Positions 35,967-43,643 of a stretch of 62,553 nucleotides of DNA are shown one piece after another. This DNA is from Clostridiaceae bacterium (lineage in GTDB: Bacteria > Bacillota > Clostridia > DSM-8532), in NCBI GenBank assembly GCA_012840245.1, contig DULR01000047.1, positions 1 through 62,553 of the forward strand, read 5' to 3'. The translations under genes and the position numbers were made by a program. Under the pieces are notes generated by a model. That model was not told the origin of the DNA, did not search any database, and worked only from the letters and a program-made list of their open reading frames with translations. How positions within the stretch are numbered: position 1 is the first letter of the stretch; every line of letters starts with the position of its first letter.

Positions 35967-37239
35967 ACCCCTTAATGGGAAGGTTTTTGCACAGCCCTCC
36001 AAAAGCATGGCTCACAGAGCCGTTATTTGCGCAGCCCTTGCAAAAGGTGAAAGCAGGATAGACAATGTAGTTCTTTCCGATGACATAAAAGCGACACTGG
36101 GTGCAGCTGAAGTCCTGGGGGCAAAGGTTCGCACCGAAGACAGTCCGAAGTATAAAGGCAGAAAGCTGGTCGTCATCGAATCTGAAGGGCAGATATCAAT
36201 CAGGGGGAAATATATAGACTGCAGGGAATCAGGTTCGACTGCCCGTTTTTTAATGCCCATAACACGACTGGTTCCCGATCCTGTTGTTTTTACCGGAAGC
36301 GGACGCCTTGTTGAAAGACCCTTTGACATTTACAAAGATCTGTTCGAGCAGAAGGGCATCAGTTGGTCGGATCTTGATGGCAAAATGCCCATAAACCTTT
36401 CTGGCAAACTGGTTCCCGGCGAATACCGTCTTAAGGGAGATATAAGCTCACAGTTCATTTCGGGGCTTTTATTTGCATTACCCCTCCTTGAAGACTCATC
36501 ACGTATTGAAATCACAGGCAAGATCGAATCACTGCCCTATATTCAGATGACTATAAATGTTCTTAAGGATTTCGGAATCGATATAGTAACTGAAAATGAT
36601 TTCAGAACGCTGATTATAGAAGGAAACCAATCCTACCGGGCGATGCCTTCGTATACGGTTGAGGGAGACTGGTCACAGGCTGCTTTTTTCTGCGTAATAG
36701 GTGCGCTGTCCGGACCGGTAACCATAGAGGGACTGAATATGGACTCCCTTCAGGGCGACAAGGTCATAGTTGATATACTTAAAAACATGGGGGCACAGCC
36801 AGTTGTTGACGATAAAAGCATAACCTTTGACAAAACGGAGCTCACTGGTGTTACAGTCGATGTTTCACAGTGTCCTGACCTGGTTCCTGCAATCGCTTTA
36901 GCTGCATCAGCAGCTTCAGGAGTGACCGATATTGTAAACGGAGCGAGACTGCGCATAAAGGAATCCGACAGGCTTTCTACGACCTGCAATGAACTTGGCA
37001 AGCTGGGCGCAAGGATAACCGAGAAACCGGACGGTCTTGTAATCAGAGGAGTAAAGAGGCTTAATGGCGGAAGAGTCTATGGGTCAGGGGACCATCGGAT
37101 AGTCATGGCTCTTGCATCTGCCTCGGTAATATGCGATACGGATGTTGAGATAGAAGGGTATGATGCGGTTAAGAAGTCCTATCCTGAATTCTGGGAGGAT
37201 TTTTTAGCCCTTGGCGGAAAGGTTGAATATTATGGGTAG
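35941..37239 (+). CDS. aroA: 3-phosphoshikimate 1-carboxyvinyltransferase (EPSP synthase)
   Basis: Adds an enolpyruvyl group to shikimate 3-phosphate; 432 residues. Motifs: QPSKSMAHRAVICAAL near residue 18, DCRESGSTARFLMP near 97, and RIKESDRLSTTCNELGKLG near 340. The start ATG lies inside the 3' end of aroB. The NESGT/LPGSK segments follow a divergent version in this protein (RESGST), so it is nearer the class II forms, but that classification is an inference. Confidence 0.96.
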   Translation: MKYLRIRSKPLNGKVFAQPSKSMAHRAVICAALAKGESRIDNVVLSDDIKATLGAAEVLGAKVRTEDSPKYKGRKLVVIESEGQISIRGKYIDCRESGSTARFLMPITRLVPDPVVFTGSGRLVERPFDIYKDLFEQKGISWSDLDGKMPINLSGKLVPGEYRLKGDISSQFISGLLFALPLLEDSSRIEITGKIESLPYIQMTINVLKDFGIDIVTENDFRTLIIEGNQSYRAMPSYTVEGDWSQAAFFCVIGALSGPVTIEGLNMDSLQGDKVIVDILKNMGAQPVVDDKSITFDKTELTGVTVDVSQCPDLVPAIALAASAASGVTDIVNGARLRIKESDRLSTTCNELGKLGARITEKPDGLVIRGVKRLNGGRVYGSGDHRIVMALASASVICDTDVEIEGYDAVKKSYPEFWEDFLALGGKVEYYG

Positions 37240-38353
37240 TGTTTTCGGTCAGAACCTGAAAATATCGGTATTCGGAGAATCCCATGGTCCTGCGGTCGGT
37301 GTGGTCATAGACGGTCTGCCATCAGGATTTGCCATTGATTTTGAGAATATTTCCGAGGAAATGGGAAGAAGAAGACCCGGCTCCATGCTATATTCCACAC
37401 AGAGAAAAGAGACAGACGAGGTTGAGATATTAAGCGGAGTATATGACGGCAGAACCACCGGGACCCCATTATGCGCAATTATTAGGAACAAGGACCGGAA
37501 AAGCAGTGACTATGACGAGCTGGCCGGCCTTGCAAGGCCCGGACATGCTGATTATTCAGGATTTGTAAGGTATAAAGGCTTTAATGATGTCCGCGGAAGC
37601 GGCCATTTTTCGGGCAGGCTTACCGCTCCGATCGTTTTTGCAGGGGCTCTGGCCACCCAGTTTCTAAAAAAGAAAGGGATAATGATAGGATCTCATATAG
37701 ATTCGATTTATGATATCAAGGATATCAGCTTTGATAAGACCGGCATAACAGAGGACCAGCTGATGGAGCTTCGGAAAATGGATATTCCGGTCAATGACAG
37801 GTCCTGCAGGGATAAATATCTTGAAATAATAGATGAAGCAAGAAGGAATCTGGATTCGGCAGGCGGGGTAGTTGAAACGGCTATAATCGGGATAGAGGCC
37901 GGTCTGGGGTCTCCCATATTTGATAATGTCGAAGCCAGATTGTCATCGATCCTGTTCTCGATTCCGGCCATAAAAGGCATTGAATTCGGCGAGGGATTCG
38001 GAATAACGAAGCTGTTCGGAAGCCAGGCCAATGACTGCTTTTATACCGAAAAGGGAAAAATCCTTACCAGAACCAATAATAATGGAGGAATAAACGGTGG
38101 TATCACAAACGGCATGCCCATCGTTTTCAGAGTAGCCGTAAAACCCACTCCTTCGATCGCAAAGGAGCAGGATACAATAAACCTGAAGGATGGAACTGAA
38201 CAAAAAATAAGAGTAAAAGGACGGCACGACGCATGTATCGTTCCACGGGCAGTGCCGGTGATCGAGGCTTCAGCCGCTATAGCCATATTCGATCTGATGC
38301 TTGGCCAGTATGGTATTGGGAGCTTCATGGAGGAGAACCGGGATAATGGATAA
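37232..38353 (+). CDS. aroC: Chorismate synthase
   Basis: Eliminates phosphate from EPSP to make chorismate, needing reduced FMN; 373 residues. Signatures include SVFGQNLKISVFGESHGPA at the start, GRRRPGSMLYSTQRKE near residue 48, DVRGSGHFSGRLTAP near 120 and the late GRHDACIVPRAVPVIEA. ATG 37232 has GGAAAGG upstream and overlaps the aroA stop by eight bases. Confidence 0.97.
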   Translation: MGSVFGQNLKISVFGESHGPAVGVVIDGLPSGFAIDFENISEEMGRRRPGSMLYSTQRKETDEVEILSGVYDGRTTGTPLCAIIRNKDRKSSDYDELAGLARPGHADYSGFVRYKGFNDVRGSGHFSGRLTAPIVFAGALATQFLKKKGIMIGSHIDSIYDIKDISFDKTGITEDQLMELRKMDIPVNDRSCRDKYLEIIDEARRNLDSAGGVVETAIIGIEAGLGSPIFDNVEARLSSILFSIPAIKGIEFGEGFGITKLFGSQANDCFYTEKGKILTRTNNNGGINGGITNGMPIVFRVAVKPTPSIAKEQDTINLKDGTEQKIRVKGRHDACIVPRAVPVIEASAAIAIFDLMLGQYGIGSFMEENRDNG

Positions 38354-39452
38354 AAATTATCTTGATCAAATCAGAAAAGAGATCGACGATCTTGACAGAG
38401 AGCTGGCCGGATTGCTCGAAAAACGCATGGATCTGGTTTCCATGATCTCAGATTATAAAATGAGATCCAATATTGAGGTGCTTGATACATCCCGGGAAGC
38501 AAAGGTGCTCGAAAATGTCCTCAGTGCTGTTGAAAATAATGATTATCACAAAAGCATCAAAGCGGTTTTTGAAAGTATCATGGCCGAATCAAAGGAATAT
38601 CAGAAAAAAAGGATAAAGCAAAAAAGTGAAAAACACTATGCCCTGATAGGGAAAAAGCTTTCCCACAGCATATCGCCGCAGATCCACGATCTGTTTTTCA
38701 GAAAGACGAATATTAACGGATCATACGAGCTTTATGAGGCGAAAGAAGATGAGATTCCCGTTCTTCTGGACAAACTCATGGATCTCGGCTTTAGCGGTGC
38801 CAATGTTACGATCCCGTACAAGACAGATATTATGAACTATCTGGACAGCGTTTCTGAAATCGCCAGGACCATCGGGGCTGTAAATACCATAGAACTGGGT
38901 GAAAATAAAAGAGGCCATAACACTGACTACTTTGGCTTCGGAAAAGCTCTCCAACACTGCGGATTCGATCCCAAAAACAAGAAATGTGCAGTATTGGGAA
39001 GCGGAGGGGCTTCCAGAGCGGTGATCTCATATCTGGAGGATCATGGCGCGGCGGATATTATGATCGTATCAAGAGATCCCGATGGAATAACCTTTAAATA
39101 TCCGGGCTTGAGGGGAGTTTCGCTGTACAGCTTTACAGCCGGAGCGATCGATATGATAGTCAACACGACACCTGTCGGAATGTATCCTGAACCCGGCAAA
39201 TCCCCACTGAGCAAGGATCAGCTTATTGGTGCATCTTTTGTTATCGATCTGATATACAACCCCATTGAAACATTGCTGCTCACGTACGCCAGAGAGCTTG
39301 GAATACCATGTGACAACGGGCTGTATATGCTTGTTGCCCAGGCTGTGAGCGCCCAGGAGATATGGCAGGGAAGGAAGTTCGGAGATGATTTGGTCAGTGA
39401 TATATATGATGAGATAAAAAGATTCTTCGGTCGCGAAGCTCCCTCAGAATGA
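38346..39452 (+). CDS. aroE: Chorismate mutase-shikimate dehydrogenase fusion
   Basis: A 368-residue bifunctional protein. Residues 1-90 are an AroQ-type chorismate mutase (IRKEIDDLDRELAGLLEKRM, VLDTSREAKVL). Residues 98-360 are shikimate dehydrogenase, with YALIGKKLSHSISPQIHD, NVTIPYKTDIM, GAVNTIE, NTDYFGF and the nucleotide-binding GSGGASRAV. The last codons (RFFGREAPSE, then TGA) are supplied by a copy of the dispersed repeat, so the natural C-terminus has been replaced. ATG 38346 overlaps the aroC stop. The fusion joins pathway step 4 with the branch to prephenate. Confidence 0.93.
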   Translation: MDKNYLDQIRKEIDDLDRELAGLLEKRMDLVSMISDYKMRSNIEVLDTSREAKVLENVLSAVENNDYHKSIKAVFESIMAESKEYQKKRIKQKSEKHYALIGKKLSHSISPQIHDLFFRKTNINGSYELYEAKEDEIPVLLDKLMDLGFSGANVTIPYKTDIMNYLDSVSEIARTIGAVNTIELGENKRGHNTDYFGFGKALQHCGFDPKNKKCAVLGSGGASRAVISYLEDHGAADIMIVSRDPDGITFKYPGLRGVSLYSFTAGAIDMIVNTTPVGMYPEPGKSPLSKDQLIGASFVIDLIYNPIETLLLTYARELGIPCDNGLYMLVAQAVSAQEIWQGRKFGDDLVSDIYDEIKRFFGREAPSE

Positions 39453-39455
39453 CAT
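39416..39455 (+). repeat. Dispersed repeat copy (plus) overlapping the aroE 3' end
   Basis: AAAAAGATTCTTCGGTCGCG then AAGCTCCCTCAGAATGACAT. Its CAGAATGA supplies the aroE stop codon. Confidence 0.9.
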
Positions 39456-39470
39456 AAAAACGGTTACTTA

Positions 39471-39498
39471 ATGTCATTCTGAGCGCAGCGAAGAATCT
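39471..39498 (-). repeat. Dispersed repeat copy (minus)
   Basis: ATGTCATTCTGAGCGCAGCG then AAGAATCT; about 15 bases after the preceding opposite copy, forming a large inverted pair. Confidence 0.9.
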
Positions 39499-39532
39499 GG
39501 CTTGTCATAATAAAGCAAAGGATTATATAAAT

Positions 39533-39565
39533 ATTCTTCGGCTGCTAACACTCAGAGATGACAAG
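39533..39565 (+). repeat. Degenerate dispersed repeat copy (plus)
   Basis: ATTCTTCGGCTGCTAACACT then CAGAGATGACAAGG; eroded in its centre. Confidence 0.6.
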
Positions 39566-39605
39566 GCGACCAAAGCCGCCGTAAAAAAGCTTCGCAGAAA
39601 TCAAC

Positions 39606-39638
39606 CTTGTCATCATGAGCGAAGAGAAGGATCTTTTT
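39606..39638 (-). repeat. Left inverted repeat of the GIY-YIG element
   Basis: TTGTCATCATGAGCGAAGAG then AAGGATCTTTTTTT. It ends about 19 bases before the GIY-YIG start and is the inverted partner of the copy at 39947. Confidence 0.8.
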
Positions 39639-39656
39639 TTAGAAGAGGATAATTTT

Positions 39657-39948
39657 ATGTATTATTATGTTTATATAATTTTATATAATGACCAATTGGT
39701 CCAACAAGGTTCTATATATTGGAGAGACAAACAACCTTGAACGCCGCTGCTATGAGCATAAACATAAGATTATCAAGGGTTTTACAGATAAGTACAACAT
39801 AAATAAGTTAGTATACTTTGAAATGACAAATGATATAAAGGAAGCAATAACAAGAGAAAAGCAATTAAAAGGATGGTTGAGGAAAAAGAAGATTGAACTG
39901 ATTGAAAAAATTAATCCTGAGTGGAAGGATTTATCTGAAGGTTTGTAA
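39657..39948 (+). pseudogene. GIY-YIG nuclease gene, N-terminus frameshifted
   Basis: A single-domain GIY-YIG nuclease of the short UvrC-like group, about 96 residues when intact. The ATG at 39657 begins MYYYVYI, which supplies the first (GIY) motif. A 10-bp tandem duplication (TTTATATAAT twice, 39670-39689) throws the frame off, and the rest reads in the frame of ATG 39688: VLYIGETNNLERRCYEHK, then AITREKQLKGW. One copy of the 10-mer restores MYYYVYIMTNWSNKVLYIG exactly. Translation from 39688 (86 residues) would lack the catalytic GIY tyrosine. Inverted repeats bracket the gene, and its TAA merges with the right repeat. Confidence 0.85.
39670..39689 (+). repeat. 10-bp tandem duplication breaking the GIY-YIG frame
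   Basis: TTTATATAAT occurs twice in a row. The unit is not a multiple of three, so it shifts the frame after seven codons. Confidence 0.95.
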
Positions 39949-39980
39949 AAAGATTCTTCGCTTCACTCAGAATGACATAC
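39947..39980 (+). repeat. Right inverted repeat of the GIY-YIG element
   Basis: AAAAAGATTCTTCGCTTCAC then TCAGAATGACATAC. It overlaps the stop codon of the GIY-YIG frame. Confidence 0.9.
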
Positions 39981-40004
39981 AGGAGAGCTCTGAATGACAA
40001 AGAT

Positions 40005-40035
40005 AAAGATTCTTCGCTTCGCTCAGAATGACATA
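40005..40035 (+). repeat. Dispersed repeat copy (plus)
   Basis: AAAGATTCTTCGCTTCGCTC then AGAATGACATA, near consensus. Partial outer ends (CTGAATGACA, GATCAGAATAACA) flank it. Confidence 0.9.
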
Positions 40036-40080
40036 TAGGAGAGATCAGAATAACAAAGGGATAGCTTCGAAGAAATTACT

Positions 40081-40119
40081 CTGTCATCCTGAGGGAGGAA
40101 TCGACCGAAGGATCTTAAA
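40081..40119 (-). repeat. Dispersed repeat copy (minus) before aroK
   Basis: CTGTCATCCTGAGGGAGGAA then TCGACCGAAGGATCTTAAA. It ends about 24 bases before the aroK start. Confidence 0.8.
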
Positions 40120-40142
40120 ATAAATGAAACAAGGGATTTAAA

Positions 40143-40643
40143 ATGAAGAACAAAACAAATATAGTCCTGATCGGCCTGATGGGAGCAGGAAAAACAACGG
40201 TGGGAAAAAGACTGTCAGCCCTCCTTGGCATGGCATTCACCGACTGTGATGAAAATATAGAAAGAAGCTTCGGAAAAATAAGCGACCTTTTCCTTAAAGG
40301 AGAACAGCATTTCAGGGATCTCGAAAGCAGGATCGTAAAAAGTCTGTCAATGCTTGATAATATTATAATATCAACAGGAGGGGGAGTAGTTCTTCGTCCT
40401 GAAAACATGGAGGCATTGAGAAAAAAAGGTGTTGTTTTTTACCTGAAGCGGCCTGTGGAGGATATCATCAAAACTGTTGACCTTGCAGACAGACCGCTTG
40501 TCAGGGACAATCCTGAGAAGCTATACAAGATCCTGGAGGAGCGTGAACCGCTTTATATGAAATATTCCGATCACATTGTCGATGCATCTGATGTAAAAAA
40601 TGCTGTAATGTCCATAAAATCAATTTGGGATAAGATATCATAG
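40143..40643 (+). CDS. aroK: Shikimate kinase
   Basis: Phosphorylates shikimate at O3 with ATP; 166 residues. The P-loop is GLMGAGKTTVGKRL (residues 11-24). The shikimate-binding DCDE follows near residue 37, then GGGVVLRPENM near 80 and the lid arginine in DRPLVRD. It would naturally follow aroE, but about 690 bases of repeats and the GIY-YIG gene now separate them. Its signal is weak (AAGGGATTTAAA). Whether transcription still reaches it from aroF is uncertain. Confidence 0.95.
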   Translation: MKNKTNIVLIGLMGAGKTTVGKRLSALLGMAFTDCDENIERSFGKISDLFLKGEQHFRDLESRIVKSLSMLDNIIISTGGGVVLRPENMEALRKKGVVFYLKRPVEDIIKTVDLADRPLVRDNPEKLYKILEEREPLYMKYSDHIVDASDVKNAVMSIKSIWDKIS

Positions 40644-40699
40644 TAAGCTTATAAAGGAAATATATTTGACACAGGGTATTATTTTTTCGGTGACTGGCT

Positions 40700-41986
40700 T
40701 TGAAACTAAAACTAAAAGATATCCTGTATCTTGTCATTATAATGCTATCATTATATTTGATATACAAAATACTCATCAATGATGGAAATAACAAACCTGC
40801 TAATATTGTGCCCTCTCCGTCGGCAAGCATTTCTGAACAAAACCAAGCCATAGAAGAACCTGAAGACACAGATTTTGATTTTTTTGATTACGCAGACATA
40901 CCCGATCCTGACGATGAACTGGCCGAAGCCATGAGCGAACCGGTCATAAACGCCAGATCTGCTATTGTAATGGACTTTGAAACAGGAACCATTCTTTATG
41001 AGAAGAATGCTTACAGAAAAAGGCCCATGGCAAGCACAACAAAGATCATGACAGCTATTATTGCCCTTGAGAATTCCGATCTTAACGACGACGTCCTTAT
41101 AAGCCAGAGAGCTGCCAATATGGGCGGATCGGTAATGGGACTAAAAAAAGATATGATCGTTAAAATGAATGATCTTCTTCATGGGCTTCTGATCTGTTCA
41201 GGGAATGACGCAGCCGTAGCAATAGCAGAACATGTTTCGGGAAGTGTTGAAGCCTTCTGTGAGCTTATGAACGAGAAGGCACTGGAAATCGGAGCTTATT
41301 CGACCAGCTTCTCAAATCCCCATGGCCTTGATGCTGAAAACCATTATACGACAGCGTATGACCTGGCCAAGATAACCAGGTATGCCCTTAAAATTCCCGT
41401 TTTCAATGAAATAGTTAAAAAGACCGAATTCTATTTTAACGGAAAAACTCTCAGAACTACCAATGAAATGCTTACAAGCTATGCGGGAGCCGACGGAGTT
41501 AAAACGGGTTATACCGGATTGGCAGGCCGATGTCTGGTAACAAGTGCAACCAGAGACGACAAAAGATTCATTTCTGTCGTTCTGTTCTGTGACACGAAGA
41601 ACCTGAGAACAACAAGCAGCCAAAAGATACTTGATTATGCATTCTCTGAATTCGAAAAGATTTTTTTGCTTGAAAAGGGCCGTATACTGGGTTCTGTCAA
41701 GGTCGATCGTTCCCGCAGTTTAGGCGAAGTTATTGTAGCTGCTGCTGAAGATCTGAAGACTGTACTGAAGCGCGATGAAGTCGATTCCCTTTATACAAGG
41801 GTGTCTCTGCCAGAAAAAGTCGAAGCTCCGGTCCGTCAGGGGACCATAATGGGTACGGTATCGATATTTCAGGGCGACAGGATCATCGCTGAAACCTCTT
41901 TGATCGCAATGAACAGCGCGCAAAGGAGGCGATTTTCAGATTATATGTCCATAGCTGTAAAAAAATGGATCCATATATCACGTTAA
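40700..41986 (+). CDS. D-alanyl-D-alanine carboxypeptidase (low-molecular-weight PBP)
   Basis: A 428-residue serine carboxypeptidase that trims peptidoglycan stem peptides outside the cell. An N-terminal hydrophobic helix (about residues 8-24) is followed by an acidic linker and the penicillin-binding fold with SxxK in ASTTK (near residue 110), SGN in CSGNDAA (near 168) and KTG in GVKTGYTG (near 268). The C-terminal PBP5-associated domain is present. The start is taken as TTG 40700, which keeps the positively charged region before the helix; ribosome signal is weak (GGTGA), so it may start elsewhere. DacF/DacB-like in organisation. Confidence 0.9.
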   Translation: MKLKLKDILYLVIIMLSLYLIYKILINDGNNKPANIVPSPSASISEQNQAIEEPEDTDFDFFDYADIPDPDDELAEAMSEPVINARSAIVMDFETGTILYEKNAYRKRPMASTTKIMTAIIALENSDLNDDVLISQRAANMGGSVMGLKKDMIVKMNDLLHGLLICSGNDAAVAIAEHVSGSVEAFCELMNEKALEIGAYSTSFSNPHGLDAENHYTTAYDLAKITRYALKIPVFNEIVKKTEFYFNGKTLRTTNEMLTSYAGADGVKTGYTGLAGRCLVTSATRDDKRFISVVLFCDTKNLRTTSSQKILDYAFSEFEKIFLLEKGRILGSVKVDRSRSLGEVIVAAAEDLKTVLKRDEVDSLYTRVSLPEKVEAPVRQGTIMGTVSIFQGDRIIAETSLIAMNSAQRRRFSDYMSIAVKKWIHISR

Positions 41987-42014
41987 TATTTTTTGCAATT
42001 TTATTATTTTAAAC

Positions 42015-42043
42015 TTGCAAAACCTTGGAACCTGTCATACAAT
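42015..42043 (+). promoter_or_regulatory. Promoter of the aminotransferase gene
   Basis: TTGCAA, 17 bases, TACAAT, about 47 bases before the start codon. Confidence 0.65.
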
Positions 42044-42090
42044 ATGTTAAAGACTTGTTATAATATATATAATATTCCCGGAGGTTTAAA

Positions 42091-43362
42091 ATGCAGGCGT
42101 ACCAAGGTTACAGCAAAGAAGAGATGATTAAGAGAAAAAATGAGCTTTCCCTGAAGTACGAGGATTATAAAAAACAGGGACTTAAGCTGGATATGTCAAG
42201 AGGAAAGCCTTGTACTGAACAGCTTGATTTGTCCAACGGACTTTTTAGCCATACCGAAAACCTTTTTGCACAGGATGGCTTTGATTGCAGGAATTATGGG
42301 CTTGTGGACGGAATAAAAGAGGCCAAGGCTCTTTTTGCTGAATTATTTAATGTTCCGGAGGATCAGCTGATCATAGGCGGAAATTCGAGCCTCAACCTGA
42401 TGTATGATCTCATCGCCAAAGCTTTTAATCATGGACTTTATGGATTTGAAAAGCCCTGGAGCAAGCTTGAAAAGGTCAAATTTTTATGCCCGGCTCCCGG
42501 CTATGACAGGCATTTTGCCGTTACCGAGCTGTTCGGTGTGGAAATGATTACTGTTCCTATGAAAAAAGACGGTCCCGACATGGATATGATAGAAGCTCTT
42601 GTTGCAGAGGATGAATCCATTAAGGGCATGTGGTCGATTCCCATGTACAGTAATCCTACAGGAATAACATATTCCGATGAGGTTGTAAGAAGGCTTGCGT
42701 ATATGAAAACCAAAGCCCCTGATTTCAGAATACTCTGGGATAACGCATACGCATTGCATCACCTTTACGATACACCCGATAAGCTGGCCGATATAATTTC
42801 CCTTTGCCAGGAAGCCGGAAATCCTGACAGGGTTTATATGTTCAGCTCAACATCGAAGGTGACATTTCCCGGAGCCGGAGTAGCATTCATAGCATCGAGC
42901 AGGGCGAACATAGATCATCTGAAAAAGCTGATATCAAAGCAAACCATAGGATACAACAAAATTAACATGCTCCTTCATGTACGCTTTTTAAAGAATGCTG
43001 ACAATGTAAGGGAGCATATGAGAAAGCATGCTGAGATACTGCGTCCTAAATTTGAGGCGGTCAATGAGATCCTTGAAAAAAATCTTTCGGGAAAAGGCAT
43101 AGCTGCATGGAACAAACCTAACGGAGGTTATTTTATCAGCCTGGATGTATATGAAGGTTGCGCTAAGAAAACAGTACAGCTTGCAAAAGAAGCAGGGGTC
43201 GTATTTACTCCCGCAGGTGCTACATTCCCTTATGGCAATGATCCTAAAGACAGCAATATACGCATAGCTCCGACATATCCTCCGATTTCCGAGCTCAAAA
43301 CAGCCATCGAAGTACTGTGCGTATGTGTTGAACTGGCTGTGCTGGATAAAATATTGGCGTAA
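42091..43362 (+). CDS. PLP-dependent aminotransferase (aspartate aminotransferase type, PF12897-like)
   Basis: A 423-residue fold-type I aminotransferase. The opening LKLDMSRGKPCTEQLDLS and the STSKVTFPGAGVAF block with the PLP lysine (near residue 257) match the subgroup of aspartate aminotransferases found in Corynebacterium and many Firmicutes. It likely moves the amino group between aspartate and 2-oxoglutarate; the exact donor is uncertain. CGGAGG precedes the ATG. It stands alone, with its own promoter and a large hairpin downstream. Confidence 0.88.
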   Translation: MQAYQGYSKEEMIKRKNELSLKYEDYKKQGLKLDMSRGKPCTEQLDLSNGLFSHTENLFAQDGFDCRNYGLVDGIKEAKALFAELFNVPEDQLIIGGNSSLNLMYDLIAKAFNHGLYGFEKPWSKLEKVKFLCPAPGYDRHFAVTELFGVEMITVPMKKDGPDMDMIEALVAEDESIKGMWSIPMYSNPTGITYSDEVVRRLAYMKTKAPDFRILWDNAYALHHLYDTPDKLADIISLCQEAGNPDRVYMFSSTSKVTFPGAGVAFIASSRANIDHLKKLISKQTIGYNKINMLLHVRFLKNADNVREHMRKHAEILRPKFEAVNEILEKNLSGKGIAAWNKPNGGYFISLDVYEGCAKKTVQLAKEAGVVFTPAGATFPYGNDPKDSNIRIAPTYPPISELKTAIEVLCVCVELAVLDKILA

Positions 43363-43401
43363 TTATTCTTGTCTTATAAAAAATATAAAATAAACAGTAT
43401 T

Positions 43402-43452
43402 TATGGCATTTGAATCAACCGGTGGATACGGGCGAATCAAATGCCATATTTA
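43402..43452 (+). terminator. Long hairpin after the aminotransferase gene
   Basis: TATGGCATTTGA pairs perfectly with TCAAATGCCATA (12 bp) around a 23-base loop, followed by TTTATCG. A terminator with a poor T run, or a processing signal. Confidence 0.6.
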
Positions 43453-43601
43453 TCGTCAGAGGTATTTGTTACAAATAATAGAAACAGTCGAAATATTATT
43501 TTATAATTATACTTTTTGTACTGGATTTTTATATTGTTTAGTTATATAATTATTCATGCACCATAGAGAACAATAAGATATTATACTGTAATGTTGTAAG
43601 C

Positions 43602-43619
43602 ATGTAATACTGTCATGAC
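43602..43619. promoter_or_regulatory. Candidate GntR operator upstream of purB
   Basis: ATGTAATACTGTCATGAC matches 16 of 18 bases of a site in front of the GntR gene. It contains the perfect palindrome TGTCATGACA and ends nine bases before the purB ribosome site, so binding would block expression. Confidence 0.6.
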
Positions 43620-43643
43620 ATTACTCCCGGAGGTTATCTGAAA

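Noticed and set aside
39416..40119. CRISPR array
   Set aside because: Copies alternate in orientation, differ in length and have irregular spacers with a gene between them; no cas genes.
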